This document shows positions 22,437-31,943 of a DNA stretch of 64,000 bases, in pieces (position 1 is the stretch's first letter; each line of letters starts with the position of its first letter). Location of the stretch: NCBI GenBank assembly GCA_963924555.1, contig OZ004585.1, forward strand, positions 1 through 64,000, written 5' to 3'. Both the position numbers and the translations under genes were made by a program. Source of the stretch: Crambe crambe. Its lineage: Eukaryota; Porifera; Demospongiae; Poecilosclerida; Crambeidae. Below the pieces are notes generated by a model that had not been told where the DNA came from, searched no databases, and was given only the letters and a program-made list of their open reading frames with translations.

Positions 22437-23612
22437 ATGGAACCAGCGCCGAAAAGAGCCAAGAGAGAGTGCCCAATCTGTGCCAAGACTTACTGCAAGC
22501 TGACAGACCACCTGGCCAAGGCACACAAGTTGGCAACCAAGGAAGAAAGAGAGCCTTACATGAAGGAAGCGAAAGAGAAGACACCTGACCTCAGGATTAC
22601 AAGTGAGTGCATTCAGTGTCTGCTGCATGCTTTATGCCTGTATTATATGCAGAGAGATTAGGAGTAGAGGGAGCCAGTGGTCACACAAAGCCCAACAGGA
22701 ACAGCTATCCTTGCCCCTTTCCACACTGTGGATCAAGGAAATACTCCAGGCTGGCTGACCACCTAACGACATCTCATCGCTTGATAGGTGCTGGATGGCA
22801 GAGACTGCGGCGTTTGTTATTGGACATATCACACAGGATGGAGGAGGATGACCTGTTGGAAAAGGAGAGGACCTTGCTCTCCAGGCTTCCAGTCAAGGTG
22901 GAAGACTACATGCAGCCAGCAGCGTCGTCCAAGGTAGTTTCGAGTTTTCTAGTAGAAATTTATTATTACTGTAATGGTACTTGTACAGTTATATGATTTC
23001 CCTGCCAGATGTAGTAGAAGACTTTGCAATTCTCTCCTCGAGGTATGAATCGTATTTCATTTCGAGATGGCTTCATTATTTTGTATTAGGATGCTGTTGA
23101 CAAAGAGTTGGAGAGAAAAATCTCGGGAGGATTGGAGGATGGCTTGATACAGGTGGATGTTGAAGGCAAAGGAAGGGGGGTCATTGCTGCTAGACCGTTT
23201 TCTGCTGGTGACTTTCTATGTGAGTATGCGGGAGAGAGGATTGAAGAATCAGAAGCGAGGAAGAGGGAGAAAGAATACGTCAAGGATAGCAGCATAGGAA
23301 GCTATATGTACTACTTTGTCCACAAGTCTAAGAAATTATGGTATGTGGGGTATTACAGCAGACAGACCGATAGTGACTCTGTATGATCGTTCTTACAGTG
23401 TGGATGCAACGAGGGAGAGTGGTCGACTGGGACGTCTAGTAAACCACAGTTCAATTGAATACAATGCCATATCAAAAGTTGTGGAGATTAAGGGGACGCC
23501 TTACCTCTGCCTGTTTTCCTCCAGAGATATTTCTGTAGGGGAGGAATTGTTGTTTGATTACGGAGAGAGGAGGAGGGATGTGGTCAATTCCTTAGATTGG
23601 CTGAAATCTTGA
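22437..23612 (+). CDS. KMT5A/SET8-like histone H4K20 methyltransferase with two zinc fingers, 303 aa
   Basis: Four exons (22437-22602, 22653-22933, 23090-23340, 23399-23612) join in phase to 304 codons including the stop. The N-terminal half has two C2H2-type fingers: CPICAKTYCKLTDHLAKAH and CPFPHCGSRKYSRLADHLTTSH. The C-terminal half is a SET domain with the KMT5A pattern: KGRGVIAARPF, a CEYAGERI strand, YMYYF, CVDATRESGRLGRLVNHS (cofactor-binding NHS), ASRDI-like FSSRDIS and the catalytic ELLFDYGERR, ending LDWLKS close to the WLKH end of animal KMT5A. KMT5A enzymes put a single methyl on histone H4 lysine 20 in chromatin and act in replication and chromosome compaction. Zinc fingers are not part of vertebrate KMT5A, so targeting may differ. 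The last intron is only 58 bp; without removing it the SET domain is broken by a stop. Confidence 0.85.
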
Positions 23613-23799
23613 TGTGATGTGTGTTTGTGTATGTAATATGTATTTGTGTTTTACCCAATTACATGTACACCTTATGGATAGCTGATGTGGGCTATATAGA
23701 ATATCTTTATGACAATATATGGCTATGAGGATGTCAAGTACGTAATGGGTGTCAAAGACCGACTCGTTGGTGTCCCATTATGGTTCAAAGTTCTTGCCT
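23613..23799. other. 3' flank of the methyltransferase gene
   Basis: No gene. Low-complexity TG-rich start (TGTGTGTTTGTGTATG) and then unique AT-rich sequence leading into the next satellite. Confidence 0.5.
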
Positions 23800-24355
23800 A
23801 GCTTAAAGGGTAGTTTGATGCAGACTGGGGGCTCTCAAAATGTCTTCCAGGTTGGCTCAATCGTATATAGCTATAAGGGATATGAAGAACCTGCCAAGTG
23901 ACGGACTGGAGGGCTGTCCAAATGTCTTCCAGGTTGGCTATGAGGGATATGAAGAACCTGCCTTGCCTTAAGGGGAGTAAGTGACTGACTGGAGGACTGT
24001 CCAAATGTCTTCCAGGTTGGCTATGAGGGATATGAAGAACCTGCCTTGCCTTAAGGGGAGTAAGTGACTGACTGGAGGACTGTCCAAATGTCTTCCAGGT
24101 TGGCTATGAGGGATATGAAGAACCTGCCTTGCCTTAAGGGGAGTAAGTGACAGACTAGGGGGCTGTCCAAATGTCTTCCAGGTTAGCTGAATCGTATATG
24201 GCTATGCCTTAAGGGGAGTAAGTGACAGACTGGGGGGCTGTCCAAATGTCTTCCAGGTTGGCTCCAGCGTATATGGCTATGAGGGATATGAAGAACCTGC
24301 CTTGCCTTAAGGGGAGTAAGTGATAGACTGGGGGGCTGTCCAAATGTCTTCCAGG
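23800..24355. repeat. ~83-bp satellite
   Basis: Six to seven units containing GTCCAAATGTCTTCCAGGTT, GGGATATGAAGAACCTGCC and GCCTTAAGGGGAGTAAGTGA. The first word recurs at about 23915, 23998, 24082, 24165, 24240 and 24338; three spacings are 83 bp, the last two 75 and 98 because of internal insertions or deletions. Confidence 0.92.
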
Positions 24356-25620
24356 TTGGTCTACATTGCCTTGAGGGACTTCAGAGGTCTTTACCTTGAA
24401 CTGAGAGACTTCAGCATGCTTTGTAATACTTCCATGTATTGACGCATGACTTGAGGGAATTCGGTAATTTCTATCAGTCCTTGAGGGACTTCAGACATCT
24501 TTACCTTGACCTGAGGGACTTCAGCATGCTTTGTAATACTTCCCAAGTATTGAGGCATGACTTGAGGGACTTTGGTAATCCCTATCAGTCCTTGAGGGAC
24601 TTCAGACGTCTTTACCTTGACCTGAGGGACTTCAGCGTGCTTGGTAATACTTCCAAGTATTGGAATAGACTTGAGGGAAGTCAACTGTGCATTAACATGA
24701 CTTGAGGGACTTTGGTAATCTCTTTCAGTCTTTGAGGGCTTCAGACGTCTTTACCTTGACCTGAGGGACTTCAGCATGCTTTGTAATACTTCCAAGTATT
24801 GAGGGATGACTTGAAGGACTTTGGTAATCTCATTTAGAGACTTCAGAGGTCTTTACCTTGAACTGAGGGACTTCAGCATCCTTGGTAATACTTCCAAGTA
24901 TTTGAATAGACTTGAGGGAAGTCAACTGTGCATTTACATGACTTGAGGGACTTTGGTAATCTCTATCAAGCATTGAGGAAGTTCAGAGGTCTTTACCTTG
25001 TCCTGAGGGACTTCAGCATGCTTTGTAATACTTCCAAGTGTTGAGGCATGACTTGAGGGACTTTGGTAATCTCTATCAATCTTTGAGGGACTTTGAGGTC
25101 TTTACTTTAATCTGAGGGACTTCAGCATGCTTTATAATACTTTCAAGTATTGAAGCATGACTTGAGGGACTTTGGTAATCTCTATCAGTCCTTGAGGGAC
25201 TTCAGAGGTCTTTACCTTGACCTGAGGGACTTCAGCATGCTTTGTAATACTTCCAAGTATTGAGGGATGACTTGAGGGACTTTGGTAATCTCTATCAGTC
25301 TTTGAGGGACTTCAGAGGTCTTTACCTTGACCTGAGGGACTTCAGCATGCTTTGTAATATTTCCAAGTATTGAGGCATGACTTGAGGGACTTTGGTAATC
25401 TCTATCAGTCCTTGAGGGACTTCAGAGGTCTTTACCTTGACCTGAGGGACTTCAGCATGTTTTGTAATATTTCCAAGTATTGAGGCATGACTTGAGGGAC
25501 TTTGGTAATCTCTATAAGTCCTTGAAGGACTTCAGAGGTCTTTAACTTGACCTGAGGGACATCAGCATACTTGGTAATACTTCTAACTTTCAAAATAGAC
25601 TTCAGGGACATCAATTTGGA
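24356..25620. repeat. ~110-bp CTTGAGGGACTT satellite
   Basis: About eleven units of CTTGAGGGACTTCAGAGGTC ... CTTCAGCATGCTTTGTAATA ... GACTTGAGGGACTTTGGTAA, spaced 110 bp in the cleaner part (25181, 25291, 25401). Each unit contains three GAGGGACTT cores, so an older ~36-bp subrepeat lies within it. Related short blocks occur at 12004 and 13820. Confidence 0.92.
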
Positions 25621-25837
25621 CTTGAGGGACTATTTAACCTCACCTCATGGCTATTTTACCTCCAATTAGACAGAATTTTTAATCCTTTAAGTCCAAATTT
25701 AATTAAAGGTAAAATCCTTCAAGTATATGGTCCTAAGGGACAAGACGCGAAAATTTAAGGGGTATAACCCTTAAATATATGAAAATAAAGGATAATAATA
25801 TATATTTAAGGGATATTGAGGGACGAGACTCCATGCC
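25621..25837. other. Junction sequence upstream of interstitial telomere block 2
   Basis: AT-rich stretch with TCAAGTATATGG, TAATATATATTTAAGGGATA and GAGACTCCATGCC just before the CCCTAG run. Word order matches 14501-14681, the junction before block 1. Confidence 0.75.
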
Positions 25838-25895
25838 CCTAGCCCTAGCCCTAGCCCTAGCCCTAGCCCTAGCCCTAGCCCTAGCCCTAGCCCTA
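25838..25895. repeat. Interstitial telomere block 2
   Basis: Nine or ten pure CCCTAG copies, same orientation as the terminal telomere. A satellite unit (ATGGTGGGCATC) starts immediately after it. Confidence 0.95.
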
Positions 25896-26113
25896 TGGTG
25901 GGCATCAATTAGATATGGTGGGCATCAATTAGATATGGTGGGCATCAATTAGATATGGTGGGCATCAATTAGATATGGTGGGCATCAATTAGATATGGTG
26001 GGCATCAATTAGATATGGTGGGCATCAATTAGATATGGTGGGCATCAATTAGATATGGTGGGCATCAATTAGATATGGTGGGCATCAATTAGATATGGTG
26101 GGCATCAATTGGA
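25896..26113. repeat. 20-bp satellite
   Basis: Eleven perfect copies of ATATGGTGGGCATCAATTAG. The absence of any mismatch suggests recent expansion or active homogenisation. Confidence 0.97.
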
Positions 26114-26785
26114 GAAATATGCGTAGTTGGTAATTGACATGCGCAATTGTCTTAAATATGTGTGTTAAGAAAAGCTTAAAGTGGGTGAATATTTCGAAAG
26201 TTAATAGTGAAGAGAATGTTTTGGATAGTTGAACTTTGTCAATATGGACAAAATATGCATATTAGCAGAAAGCTTACACAGAGAGCAATTTTATGATATC
26301 AAAATTATATGTATATACTTGATATTTCAAAAGTTATGATAGCCAGAATCACCATCAGTTATGAACTTTGAAGAAACATTACTATATTTTTTAATTATTG
26401 GAATGGATAAAGTAAGCATATGAACAGAAAGCATAAAAGAGCAATGCTATGGTATTAAAATTGTATGTATATACATGATATTTCAAAAGTTATGATAGCC
26501 AGAAGTCACCATCAGTTATGAGTAGGTTGAAATTTTGACGACCCTTTACCTTTGTTTTGAAAATTGTCGGAATGGAGAAAGTGAGCATATGAACAGGAAG
26601 CTTACGTAAAGAGCAATGCTATGATATCAAAATTATCTGTATACACTTGATATTTCAAAAGTTATGTTAATCGTCAGTTATTTTGAAGACCTTTTACAAT
26701 ATATTTTCGAAATTATCAGTATGGCTAAACTAAGCATATCGATAGAAAGCTTAAACAGAGGGCAATGCTATTATATTTCTTTATA
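26114..26785. repeat. AT-rich ~165-bp diverged tandem repeat
   Basis: Three to four diverged units sharing AGCAATGCTATGGTATTAAA-type words, TTGATATTTCAAAAGTTATG and GGAATGGA(T/G)AAAGT(A/G)AGCATA near 26290, 26450, 26620 and 26720. No coding potential. The last unit runs into the inverted repeat that follows. Confidence 0.75.
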
Positions 26786-26786
26786 T

Positions 26787-26958
26787 TTCAAAAATTTTGA
26801 TGGAATGAAAGTATTGTGGGTATCATATTTTACTGATATCCACAAATAATTTTAATATCAGTACATAGCTCTCTGTGTGTACTTTCTGATCACATGTTTA
26901 ATTTGTGGATATCAGTAAAATATGATACCCACAATACTTTCATTCCATCAAAATTTTT
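26787..26958. repeat. Long inverted repeat (hairpin-forming), arms ~58 bp
   Basis: Bases 26787-26846 (CAAAAATTTTGATGGAATGA ... GATATCCACAAAT) are the reverse complement of 26900-26958, separated by about 53 bases. The arms are almost perfect. It could be a small foldback element or the end of a larger transposon; the sequence alone does not decide. Confidence 0.88.
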
Positions 26959-27056
26959 GGGCTAGGGCTAGTTAATGACAGAAAGATTGTTGCTATTACT
27001 GTGATTAACTTATTATTGTTCCTGCCCCCCAATAAATTTCCTATTCCTACTCCACT

Positions 27057-27240
27057 GCTACTGTAACCTGCAATAACTCTTGTAACCTCCTATTAACCTA
27101 CTGTAACTGCAGTAACCTCCTGTAACCTCCTAGTAACCTCTGATAACCTCCTGTAACCTCTAGTAACCTCCTGTAACCTGCAGTAACCTCCAGTAACCTC
27201 CTGTAACCTGCAGTAACCTCCTGTAACCTGCAGTAACTTT
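27057..27240. repeat. TGTAACCTCC minisatellite
   Basis: A cluster of short 9-18 bp units CTGTAACCTCCAGTAACCTC / CCTGTAACCTGCAGTAACC in irregular order. Flanks (26959-27056) hold no recognisable gene, only a GGGCTAGGGCTAG word at 26958-26970. Confidence 0.85.
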
Positions 27241-27299
27241 CATTCGGGGAAGCCTAGGAAGATGGAAGCGCCATAGAGAGTAGCCTCACCAGTTTGGTC

Positions 27300-28560
27300 T
27301 AAATAGCTATATGTTTCCATTTTTGATGGTACAACCATAGGTACAGTGTGGTAGCTATAGCCAATATGTTTCCATAGCTGATGTTTCCATTTGTGATGGT
27401 CCTATGTACTGTAGGTACCAAATGGCAGTCTAAATGGTATTTCCATGGCTGATGTCTCCGTCCAACCGCGGCTATAGCCAGTTTGTTAATGGCTATAGCT
27501 AGATGGTTAAATGGAAATTAATGTCAGTCTAATATGCCACGTAGCTTATGTTTCCATTTTTGATGGTCCGACTGTAGGTGCATTGGCTATAGCCAGTTTA
27601 TTAATGCAATGGTTATAGTCTTTTTGTTGAATGGCAGTCTAAATTGCTATTGCTGATGTTTCCATTTCTGATTTCCAACTGTAGGTTTGTGGTTATAGCA
27701 TATAGCTAGTTTGTTCAGTCTAACTACCTGTAACTGTTGTGATTCCATAGCCATTCCAACTGTAGGTACGCTGATGTTTCCAGTCTTAGCAAAAATTGTC
27801 GACTTAATCTTCTAGCTGGATATGAATCTTCTAACGGATGGCTCTATTATAGTTCTACCACAGCTTTCTATCCGAATATCAATTATGCAGACCCTCGACT
27901 CTCACTGTTTTGGTCCAAATTGCATCTACAGTATAGGCCTACCTCGAAATCAGATTTGGAGGTCATAGCCTGCTACAGCTTTCCTATATCATTTTGTTGT
28001 TAATTTGTATTCGTTATTATTATTATTTTATGACTTTATCTACTTCAGAACAATTGTCACTGTGTAGCTGTTTTCGTAGCCCTATTGTTCTTAGCCACCA
28101 GCTCGTTGGTTGGTTATGGAGCATCGACTGGGCACCGAGACCAGGGAGATGGAAGCACCAGCCTCGAGAAAGCCTCTTCTGGAAGATGGAAGCACCGTGA
28201 CATAAATCCTCTTTCCAAGCGGGTACCCCTATGTAAGTCCGTGGCTATAGCCAGTTTGTTAAATGGCAGTCTAAATAGCTATAGCTGATGTTTCCATTTC
28301 TGACGTAGGTGAGTTACATTGACTATAGCCAGTTTGTTGAAATGTCGTAACCAGTTTGTTAAAGTTATGCAGTAGGTGGACACGAGGTTGGAAATGGAAT
28401 ATTTAGCTATAGCTACACACGCAATCTTACCTTCGTACCTGATTCGAGTTGATCACAGACTTCAGTAGATGATGATAGCAAACCCAACTCTTCTGATACG
28501 TAATCAGCCTTGCTGATTAGCCATCAGCAGAAATCGGGTGCATTGCCTTGTCCATTCACA
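27300..28560. repeat. Unnamed interspersed repeat family, copy 1
   Basis: Non-coding sequence with internal repetition of TGATGTTTCCATTT(C/T)TGATGG and TAGCCAGTTTGTTAAATGGC. Its 27690-28560 part has further copies: copy 2 in three pieces (about 28600-28857, 31122-31524, 38037-38310) and copy 3 at 39060-39680. Shared landmarks are AGTTCTACCACAGCTTTC, CAGACCCTC(A/G)ACTCTCACTG, AAATCCTCTTTCCAA and AATCAGCCTTGC(T/C)GATTAGCC. No open frame or terminal inverted repeat is evident, so the class is unknown. Confidence 0.75.
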
Positions 28561-28857
28561 CGTGACTTTTTTTGAATTCGATTTCTTGTCCATTCGTCGT
28601 GACAGTTTCCCACCCCATTTTGGTCGGTTATACGGTTTATCGATCCATGGCAATCTAAACAGCTGTAGCTGTTGTGTTTCCATAGCCATTCCAACTGTAG
28701 GTACACTGATGTTTCCAGTCTTAGCAGAAACCACCTTATAATTGTTGTGTATATTGGATGATCTTATCACACTACTACAGATGGCCCTTATTCCTATCTG
28801 AATAGCAATTGTCGACTCAATCTTCTAGCTGGATATCAATCTTCTAACTGAATGGCT

Positions 28858-31121
28858 CTACCATCCAATGATCCTATACGATCAGATCACTTCCCAATAC
28901 ATCTAAACTTAAATATAAGAACGAAACAGGAATGCAGTAAGAAGCCTATGATTATCAGAAAGCTGACTGGATGGATGGATGAGGACTTTAGTGCTTGTTT
29001 TGAGTCGGAAGATGTAGAATTAATCTGGGCAATATTTAAGCTAATAACTACATCAGCTATGGAGAAGTTTATACATAGAGTGAGACTGAAGAATCACCAA
29101 TTCCCGAAATGGTTCGATGCCGATCTGAGGCATAAGTCCAATTGCCTTAATACATTGTGGAGAAAATGTCCTGTGTGAACAAAAATGAGGCAGCTAAAGA
29201 CAAGCTTATGCAGACCGAAAAATGCTTCGAAGAAGACTGTCGAATAGCAAAAACAGCATATGAGAAAAGGCTTATTGACAGAGTGGCAAATTCTGGGAGT
29301 AGAGATCTATTCAAGTACATTGCATACTTGAAAGAGGAGTGATCCCAAAGACAGTCTACTTGAATTCTGAGACAGTATCTGATGATGAAGAGAGAGCTTC
29401 ACTTTTCGACAAGTATTTCAATTCTGTATTTACAGTGAGCTCCTACACCTTGCCACCCGATGAAAATCTCCCCATAGGCGATCCTGACTGTGCAGATTTG
29501 AAGATACTGGAAGAGGATGTGTTAGAGATCCTCTCTTGCCTTGATCCAAGAAAAGCCATGGGACTAGATGCAATATACCAGCCACTGCACCACTTGTTCC
29601 TGAACTCCCTACGTCAGCACAAAATCCCCACTTAATCGAAAATACATTGTGTCTCAAATCAGGAGATAGAGCCATGGTCAACAATGCTTAGTACTGCATC
29701 TAAAGTCGTGGAACGCCTCGTATACATAGATTCATAGAAACAAAATTGTCAGCTGGGTTTAGAGTTAATCACTGCAACTTCTAATGTTCTATAGTCAAGT
29801 ATATGACCAAGAAGGAGCTTGTAACTTGGCAGACGTAATATTACTTGACTTCGCTAAAGCATTTGGTACTGTGCCCATCACCAATTATTACTAAAGTTAC
29901 GAAATATAGGAATCACTGGAAAGCTATGGCTTTGGTTGAAAGAGTGCTGGGAAGAATGAACTGTGTAAGTATAGATGGAGTCAAGTCAGGTCTTCTACCA
30001 GTAGTCTCAGGGTGCCACAAGGTTGTATCCTTGGTCCTTTGTTCTTCTTTGTCTATGTTAATGATTTACCAGACTATGTCATCCATTCAAAGCTGCTGTT
30101 GTTTGCAGACGATGCAAAGTGCTTTCGGAGGACATCGCCCGCCTACAAGATCTCGATTCCTTGAATGATTGGAGCTTACAATGGAAACTGAAATTTAACG
30201 AATCCCAAGTGCGTATAGGTGGTGAATAATAACGTTCCTATCCCTACCCGGTCAATCGATAAGGATCTGGGAATACTAATTTGATCTGATCAGACGTGGA
30301 GTAAGACATCACAGCAAGAGCATACGAGATTTTGGGTCTATTGAGACGTACCTTTTCTTCAACAAACTCTATGCACGAAAAGAAGATGTTATACATATCC
30401 CTGCAGATCTCAGCTGGTTTACTGCTCAGAAATATGGAAGCCTTGCTATAGAAAGGATATACTCAAAAAAATGGACAAATTACCCCCCGGGCTGCAGATC
30501 GTATTATACTTTGTGCTGTATGTTATTGCATACAGCTGGACAGGGTGAGAATGTTCACACAGTACCGTACAGCGGGTTTTTTCGGTGGGGGAAAGGTTCA
30601 GAGGCGGATTACAAGAAGAGACTGACCAAGTTGAACCTGCTACCGCTAATGTACATGTTAGACCTGAGAGACGTAATGTTTTGTGTAAAGAGTTTGAAAG
30701 AGCCAACTGCAGACTTCGACATTCGTACTCATTCAGTGATCAGCAAATAAGATCGGGCCTGCATAAGAAAATGAATATTACAAGATCCAAAAAAGAATAT
30801 ATGTAGGAATTTCTACTTTAACCGTATCGCTAGGATGGAACAAGCTGCCCCCACAGGATATAAACAGACCTCTTGCCTTTATAAAACAAAGGAATTAACA
30901 GATCACTTTATATCCACCAATAACCATGCACTCTCCACTTCATCTGTCCGTGTGCTAAATGTTCCCACTTTCCACAACCACCTCTCTTTAGCTAGCTACT
31001 TTTTTAACTGCATGGACGGCTGTCACACACCCTGACAGACCGACAATATAACTCAACATTTTCATTCCTTTTCATTGTGCAAGTCATGATGTAATAAAAT
31101 ATTGTGAAGCATTAAAAAAAA
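28858..31121 (+). pseudogene. 5'-truncated, broken LINE (CR1/L2-like non-LTR retrotransposon)
   Basis: Remains of a single retrotransposon ORF in shifting frames. It opens inside the endonuclease domain (PIRSDHFPIHLNL, the conserved SDH), passes a linker, and enters the reverse transcriptase with GFRVNHCN, a DFAKAF-like stretch, SGLLPVVSGV..PQGCILGPL (after frameshift) and LLFADDAKCF (FADD active site near 30100), then a C-terminal YKKRLTKLNLLPLMYMLDL region. At least five frameshifts or stops break it. The 3' end is AATAAAATATTGTGAAGC plus an A-run at 31112-31120. Insertion point is clear because intact copies of the surrounding repeat join GGCTCTA directly to TAGTTCTACC. It cannot encode a working enzyme. 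Confidence 0.85.
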
Positions 31122-31524
31122 TAGTTCTACCACAGCTTTCCTATCCGAATATCAATTATGCAGACCCTCAACTCTCACTGTTTCGGTCCAATTTGCATCT
31201 TGTCTTTGAATGCAGTAGGCCTATGTGAGCTCCCTCAAAATCAGCTCAATCGTCTGAAGACCATAACCCTGCTACAGCTTTCCTATATCTATATCAATCA
31301 TCATCTGTGTAGTTTTTGTTGTTAACTTGTATTCATTATTATTGACTTTGATCGTCACTGTGGCAGGCTGGAGCTGTTATCATAGCTTAGCCACTAGCCA
31401 CTCCCAGCCCGTTTTGATCTGGAGCCATCGACTGGCTACCGAGGGAGATGGAAGCGCCAGGAGATCAGCTTCGAGTCAAACCACCGAGGAGAAAGCCTCT
31501 TCTTGAGGGCCCGGGAAGCTAAAT

Positions 31525-31592
31525 CGGATCAATATGGATGAACGGCCCCACTCTTTAATCCCATTCTTTTTTAATTTCACGCATTCTTATAT
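31525..31592. repeat. DIRS left terminal inverted repeat
   Basis: Pairs with 37969-38036. The inner end of the similarity is at GCATTCTTATA; one mismatch (CACGC versus CGCGC) is visible. Confidence 0.9.
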
Positions 31593-31943
31593 AATAATAA
31601 ACATTCTTATATAATTAATCCCAGAATGGCTAAGGCTGCTTGCAGCTGAGTGCTATTCTGGATTGTATGAGGAGGGTGGAGGCGAGATCAACCTGTCCTT
31701 CGCATTGTCCTAACAATAGCTCCTTTCCAGCTGTTGGTAATAATCGTCAAACTCACAAACTCAGTCATATAGGGCCCCGGCCCCACCCACCAATCAGTCC
31801 TTGAAACAGTTAACATTATTGAAAGAAAAAATCATAAATATAGAGTCATGAACAATGTAGGGAGGGTTTGGGTGGGCAGGACAGGTTGATCTCGCCTCCA
31901 CCCTCCTCATACAATCCAGAATAGCACTCAGCTGCAAGCAGCC

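Noticed and set aside
24391-25614. Repeat-encoded open frames on both strands
   Set aside because: They fall wholly inside the ~110-bp satellite and mirror its period.
25896-26113. CRISPR-like array
   Set aside because: The 20-bp units are contiguous with no spacers, and the genome is eukaryotic.
28852-29178. A complete small gene starting at the ATG at 28852
   Set aside because: The ATG lies in the host repeat copy, just outside the LINE insertion; the frame continues into the truncated endonuclease domain by chance.
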